64,000 nucleotides of DNA from Aquimarina macrocephali JAMB N27 (GTDB lineage Bacteria > Bacteroidota > Bacteroidia > Flavobacteriales > Flavobacteriaceae): positions 1 through 64,000 of the forward strand of contig NZ_JACA01000045.1 in assembly GCF_000520995.1 (NCBI RefSeq), given 5' to 3'. This document shows, piece after piece, positions 60,510 to 64,000 of this stretch. How positions within the stretch are numbered: position 1 is the stretch's first letter; the number at the start of each line of letters is the position of its first letter. The translations under genes were made by a program, and so were the position numbers. Below the pieces are notes generated by a model that had not been told where the DNA came from, did no database searches, and was given only the letters and a program-made list of their open reading frames with translations.

Positions 60510-61055
60510 ATGAGTAAGAAAAATAAAAACACTGAAGATGTAAAAGATCAAGTAGAGGAAGTGCTTGATACTCCTGTTGGAGAAACAGAGACAGAAGAAG
60601 TAGTAGATGCAGAAGCAGTACTAAAAGAAGAGCTTGGAAAGGAAAAAGATAAGTTTTTAAGACTTTTTGCCGAGTTTGAAAATTATAAAAAAAGAACCTC
60701 TAAAGAGCGTTTAGAATTGTTTAAAACTGCAAGTCAGGATGTTATACAATCTATGTTGCCTGTATTAGATGATTTTGATCGAGCAATAAAAGAAATTGAG
60801 AAATCAGAAGATACTGGAGTTATTGAAGGTGTAGAGCTAATTCATAACAAATTGAAGGAAACTTTAAAAAGTAAAGGTTTGTCTGAAGTAGAAGTGTCTG
60901 CGGGAGATGTTTTTAATGCTGATGATCATGAAGCGATTACCCAAATACCTGCTCCAAATGATGATCTAAAAGGAAAGATTGTAGACGTAATAGAAAAAGG
61001 TTATAAGTTGGGAGATAAAGTGATTCGTTTTCCAAAAGTTGTGACTGGTCAATAA
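60510..61055 (+). CDS. grpE: Nucleotide exchange factor GrpE
   Basis: A 181-aa GrpE. A charged N-terminal coil (about 1-50) leads to the signature RLFAEFENYKKRTSKERLELF, then a four-helix and beta-wing region ending DHEAITQIPAPN and KLGDKVIRFPKVVTGQ. It releases ADP from DnaK. The dnaJ gene starts 6 bp downstream, so they form an operon. A box AATGAAAACGTATAAAAGG lies before the start. DnaK is not in this window. Confidence 0.96.
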   Translation: MSKKNKNTEDVKDQVEEVLDTPVGETETEEVVDAEAVLKEELGKEKDKFLRLFAEFENYKKRTSKERLELFKTASQDVIQSMLPVLDDFDRAIKEIEKSEDTGVIEGVELIHNKLKETLKSKGLSEVEVSAGDVFNADDHEAITQIPAPNDDLKGKIVDVIEKGYKLGDKVIRFPKVVTGQ

Positions 61056-61061
61056 GAAATT

Positions 61062-62171
61062 ATGAAGGAAGATTTTTACGACATATTAGGCATTAGCAAA
61101 AATGCTACAGGAGCCGAAATAAAAAAAGCGTATCGAAAAAAAGCTATAGAATATCACCCCGATAAAAACCCCGGTGATAAAACTGCTGAAGAAAAATTTA
61201 AAAAAGCAGCAGAGGCATATGAGATTTTGAGCGATCCTGATAAAAAGGCACGTTATGATCAGTATGGACATCAGGCTTTTGAAGGTGGCGGATTTGGCGG
61301 TGGCGGAATGAATATGGATGACATATTCAGTCAGTTTGGTGATATTTTTGGCGGTGGATTTGGAGGCTTTAGTGGTTTTGGCGGCGGAGGCGGAAGACAA
61401 CGAAGAGCTAAAGGAAGCAATCTTCGTATTCGTGTTAAACTTACATTAGAGGAGATTGCCAATGGTGTTGAAAAGAAAATTAAGGTAAAACGAAAAATTC
61501 AAGCACCAGGAACCACTTATAAAACATGTAGTACATGTAACGGTGCAGGACAAGTAACAAGAATCACTAATACTATATTAGGAAGAATGCAAACATCTTC
61601 CCCTTGCCCTGCTTGTGGGGGAGCTGGTCAGACAATAGACCATAGGCCTAACGACGCAGATGCTCAGGGTTTAAAAGCTATAGAAGAAACAGTTAGTATA
61701 AAAATACCTGCTGGAGTAGAAGATGGGATGCAACTTAAAGTTACAGGAAAAGGTAATGAAGCTCCTGGTAATGGGGTTGCAGGAGATCTTTTGGTAGCTA
61801 TAGAAGAACAGGAACATTTAGAATTGCAAAGAGAAGGAAATAATTTGCATTATGACTTATATATTAGTTTCTCTGAAGCCGTTTTAGGAGCATCCAGAGA
61901 AATTGATACTGTATCTGGCAAAGTGAGAATTAAGATAGAAGATGGAGTCCAAAGTGGTAAGATTTTGAGATTGAGAGGAAAAGGAATTCCAAGTCTTAAT
62001 GGGTACGGGAAAGGCGATCTTTTGGTACATGTTAATGTGTGGACACCAAAAGCCTTGAGTAAAGAACAACGAGAATTTTTTGAAAAAATGGCTAAGGATG
62101 ATCACTTTAAACCCAGCCCTGATAGTGGGGATAAGTCATTTTTTGAAAAAGTAAAAGATATGTTTTCGTAG
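61062..62171 (+). CDS. dnaJ: Chaperone DnaJ with a reduced zinc-finger region
   Basis: A 369-aa J-protein. The J-domain carries HPD at 32-35 (IEYHPDKNPG), followed by a Gly-rich stretch (FEGGGFGGGGMNMDDIF) and the substrate domains. The zinc region has only two CxxCxG repeats, TCSTCNGAG and PCPACGGAG, where typical DnaJ has four, so it could hold one zinc site at most; this reduced form is seen in flavobacterial DnaJ. It works with DnaK and the GrpE encoded 6 bp upstream. Confidence 0.96.
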   Translation: MKEDFYDILGISKNATGAEIKKAYRKKAIEYHPDKNPGDKTAEEKFKKAAEAYEILSDPDKKARYDQYGHQAFEGGGFGGGGMNMDDIFSQFGDIFGGGFGGFSGFGGGGGRQRRAKGSNLRIRVKLTLEEIANGVEKKIKVKRKIQAPGTTYKTCSTCNGAGQVTRITNTILGRMQTSSPCPACGGAGQTIDHRPNDADAQGLKAIEETVSIKIPAGVEDGMQLKVTGKGNEAPGNGVAGDLLVAIEEQEHLELQREGNNLHYDLYISFSEAVLGASREIDTVSGKVRIKIEDGVQSGKILRLRGKGIPSLNGYGKGDLLVHVNVWTPKALSKEQREFFEKMAKDDHFKPSPDSGDKSFFEKVKDMFS

Positions 62172-62239
62172 TTAAATTAGATGATTTGAACGACTTCTAA
62201 TCATTATAATTCTATTAACGTTTGATTAAGAAAAATTCG

Positions 62240-62340
62240 TATATTTGAGACATCACTAGCGCATTTAGTGATAATTTTTCTTTTTCATAGCAATTTTTTT
62301 CCCATCCTTAATACTTGTATTTAGGGTGGGTTTTGTTTTT
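62240..62340 (+). ncRNA. Possible small RNA between dnaJ and the ABC exporter
   Basis: A TATATTTG box (62240-62247) is followed within a few bases by an ATCACTA / TTAGTGAT stem, a spacer, then an intrinsic terminator (CCCATCC... GGGTGGG, 62309-62335) and T-rich tail. That is the layout of a transcript of about 90 nt. There is no coding frame worth noting here. It could instead be a promoter and an unrelated terminator of dnaJ. The rest of the 321-bp gap is AT-rich without other signals. Confidence 0.3.
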
Positions 62341-62492
62341 ATGATTAGACGACTTTTATAATCCGGGCTAAAAGAAGAGAAACCATTTTATATGCTATTT
62401 TATCACATTAATCATTAACATAATTAGCATAAGTTTTTAAGTTTTCGTATCATTCGGCTTTCATATTAAACTACAATTATATTTTACTATCT

Positions 62493-63422
62493 ATGGCTAA
62501 TCTTTTAGAGGTACAACAAGCCACAAAACAATTTGGAAACTTTACTGCATTGCAAGATGTATCAATTCAGGTACCTAAAGGAAGTATATTTGGATTACTT
62601 GGCCCTAACGGAGCTGGTAAAACCACACTAATTAGAATCATTAATCAAATTACCTTGCCTGATAAAGGAAGTGTATATCTGGATAATGAACTGCTAAAAC
62701 CGCAACATATTAGAGATATTGGTTATCTGCCGGAAGAAAGAGGACTGTATAAATCTATGAAGGTAGGCGAACAAGCATTGTATCTGGCGCAACTTAAAGG
62801 CCTTAGTAAAACAGAAGCCAAAGAACGCTTAAAGTATTGGTTTGATAAATTTGACATCTCACATTGGTGGAACAAAAAAATACAAGAACTCTCTAAAGGA
62901 ATGGCACAAAAAGTACAGTTTATTGTAACTGTACTTCATAAACCTAAACTTTTGATTTTTGATGAGCCATTTAGTGGTTTTGACCCCATAAATGCAAATG
63001 TCATTAAAGATGAAATTCTACAACTACGGGATGAAGGAGCAACGGTTATATTTTCTACTCACCGAATGGAAAGTGTAGAAGAATTATGTGATCATATTGC
63101 TCTAATTAATAAGTCTAAAAAAATACTCGAAGGTAAACTTACCGATATAAAGAGAGCTTATAAATCTAATACTTTTGAAGTAGGTCTTTTAACCGAAAAT
63201 AATACTGATTTGTATACTACATTACAAGATAAATTTAATGTAGCCCCTGCAGATTTTAAAACAATTGATGATCAATTGAAAATGAAAATAACTTTGGATA
63301 ATAATACATCCTCAAATGAGCTACTACAGTACTTATCAGATAAAGGGCAAGTAATGAGATTTAATGAAGTGATCCCAGGAGTTAACGAGATATTTATTAA
63401 AACCATTACAGAGAATGAGTAA
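62493..63422 (+). CDS. ABC exporter ATP-binding protein (NatA-like)
   Basis: A 309-aa ABC ATPase with Walker A GPNGAGKTTL (about 37-46), a Q-loop NQITLPDKG, the signature ELSKGMAQKVQ, Walker B LLIFDEPFSGFDP and the H-loop FSTHRME. The C-terminal extension (about 220-309, with DLYTTLQDKFN) is the DUF4162 type found in Na/antibiotic exporters. The permease gene starts inside its end, overlapping by 8 bp, so the two form one export complex. Substrate unknown. Confidence 0.93.
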   Translation: MANLLEVQQATKQFGNFTALQDVSIQVPKGSIFGLLGPNGAGKTTLIRIINQITLPDKGSVYLDNELLKPQHIRDIGYLPEERGLYKSMKVGEQALYLAQLKGLSKTEAKERLKYWFDKFDISHWWNKKIQELSKGMAQKVQFIVTVLHKPKLLIFDEPFSGFDPINANVIKDEILQLRDEGATVIFSTHRMESVEELCDHIALINKSKKILEGKLTDIKRAYKSNTFEVGLLTENNTDLYTTLQDKFNVAPADFKTIDDQLKMKITLDNNTSSNELLQYLSDKGQVMRFNEVIPGVNEIFIKTITENE

Positions 63423-64000
63423 TCTAAAATTAATTATTAAAAGAGAATTTATAGCTCGAGTTCGTAATAGGACCTTTGTAGTGATGACTTTTTTAAGTCC
63501 TTTGATCATGGTAGGTATGATTTCTTTAATTGCCTGGCTCGCAACTTTGAACAATGATGAAATTCGTAAAGTAGCATTCTATGATGAAACGGGATTGTTT
63601 AGTACAGACTTTAAAGATTCTAGTGATATAGACTACATAGATTATAGTGATTTACCCTTAAACGATGCAAAAGACTCTGTGGTTATCAAAAAACTCGATG
63701 GGCTATTGTATGTACCAAAGAAAAGTAGCAACAGTGAACTTGCTAAATCAATACAATTTTATGCAGATGAAGCACCAAGTATTTCAATACTTAATAGAAT
63801 TGAAGAAATTATAGCAAGTAAATTAACTAACCAAAACTTTAAAGAAAAAGGATTGGATCTGGATGTTATAGAGAACTCAAAAGCTAAAGTAAATATTTTG
63901 ATAGAAAACTTTTCTGGAGAAAAAACATCAAAGATGTCTAGTTATATAAAGATGATTTTTGGTGGTGTAGCAGGATATTTCTTGATGATGTTTATTATCA
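63415..64000 (+). CDS. ABC exporter permease (NatB-like), cut by the window end
   Basis: An ATG at 63415, overlapping the ATPase stop by 8 bp, opens a frame that is still open at the last base. The translation begins MSNLKLIIKREFIARVRNRT, followed by a transmembrane segment (TFLSPLIMVGMISLIAWLAT) and a large outside domain. The N-terminal pattern KREF...RVRNRTF is typical of ABC-2 permeases with NatB-like architecture. At least 195 residues lie in the window; the second membrane half, beginning MIFGGVAGYFLMMFII, is just starting at the edge. Confidence 0.9.
   Translation, partial: MSNLKLIIKREFIARVRNRTFVVMTFLSPLIMVGMISLIAWLATLNNDEIRKVAFYDETGLFSTDFKDSSDIDYIDYSDLPLNDAKDSVVIKKLDGLLYVPKKSSNSELAKSIQFYADEAPSISILNRIEEIIASKLTNQNFKEKGLDLDVIENSKAKVNILIENFSGEKTSKMSSYIKMIFGGVAGYFLMMFII

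Noticed and set aside
1..64000. CRISPR arrays, insertion sequences, rRNA or tRNA genes
   Set aside because: No regularly spaced repeats, transposase frame, rRNA segment or convincing cloverleaf was found; tmRNA is the only standard RNA gene.

Overview
This window is from the chromosome of a low-GC member of the Bacteroidota, most likely a marine Flavobacteriaceae (an Aquimarina-like genus would fit, but the genus cannot be fixed from this stretch). Evidence is the TAnnTTTG-type promoter boxes, weak Shine-Dalgarno signals, the tmRNA tag GENNYALAA, and typical flavobacterial families: Lacal_2735, DUF4197, DUF4920, fused IcmF, a BBP2-like porin beside P-II, secreted DPP III and DPP IV, and a DnaJ with only two zinc-finger repeats. 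There is no rRNA operon, tRNA, insertion sequence or CRISPR array; the RNA genes are tmRNA and a few candidate small RNAs.

Region 1 (1-8404) is a proline-peptide and hydroxyproline salvage cluster: two M24 Xaa-Pro peptidases, a trans-3-hydroxy-L-proline dehydratase and its pyrroline-2-carboxylate reductase partner in an operon, a lipoprotein prolyl peptidase (S28/S37 type) and a dipeptidyl peptidase IV. An identical 16-bp imperfect palindrome lies upstream of both secreted peptidases, which suggests a shared regulator. A processive family 2 glycosyltransferase follows (8705-10147).

Region 2 (about 11103-21189) is a roughly 10.1-kb integrative element inserted at the 3' end of ssrA (tmRNA). 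It is flanked by a 13-bp direct repeat, one copy of which is the tmRNA acceptor end. Its left half is a mobility and replication module: tyrosine integrase, an unknown protein, an excisionase-like HTH, a DUF3987 primase/helicase-like protein and a DUF1737-like micro-ORF. Its right half carries the most unusual cargo of the window: a tightly coupled four-gene operon, transcribed leftward, of a C5-cytosine DNA methyltransferase, a 717-aa double-GHKL protein (an Hsp90/MORC-like N-terminal ATPase joined to a histidine-kinase C-terminus), a receiver-domain protein and a small protein with caspase/CHAT-like His and Cys motifs. A C-protein-like XRE regulator is convergent with it. No restriction nuclease is visible. 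I propose a methylation-linked defence system that signals through a phosphorelay to a caspase-like effector; this function is inference.

Region 3 (21722-36768) is mainly housekeeping and metabolism: a saccharopine/alanine dehydrogenase-like enzyme, pyrF, a 38-aa membrane peptide, a BtuF-like binding protein, small lipoproteins, a PqqB-like metallo-hydrolase, an ankyrin protein with an HELSH motif, purU, icmF, a membrane-anchored HTH regulator and an alanine:cation symporter.

Region 4 (36989-46470) holds an Lrp regulator, a Cys-rich metallothionein-like 33-aa peptide just upstream of a SigZ-type sigma factor, two copies of an apparent structured small RNA, a DJ-1 lipoprotein, an MFS transporter, a 1.29-kb tandem duplication of a porin gene (one copy broken by a single-base frameshift), a P-II protein and CrcB.

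Region 5 (46600-64000) has an SRPBCC/GyrI-like protein, DPP III, a second signalling cluster (unknown protein, TPR histidine kinase, NarL-type regulator, divergent metacaspase), a MazG-like hydrolase, ilvE, DUF4920-mnmD, a TIGR01777 epimerase, a YceI protein, grpE-dnaJ and a NatAB-like ABC exporter cut by the right edge.
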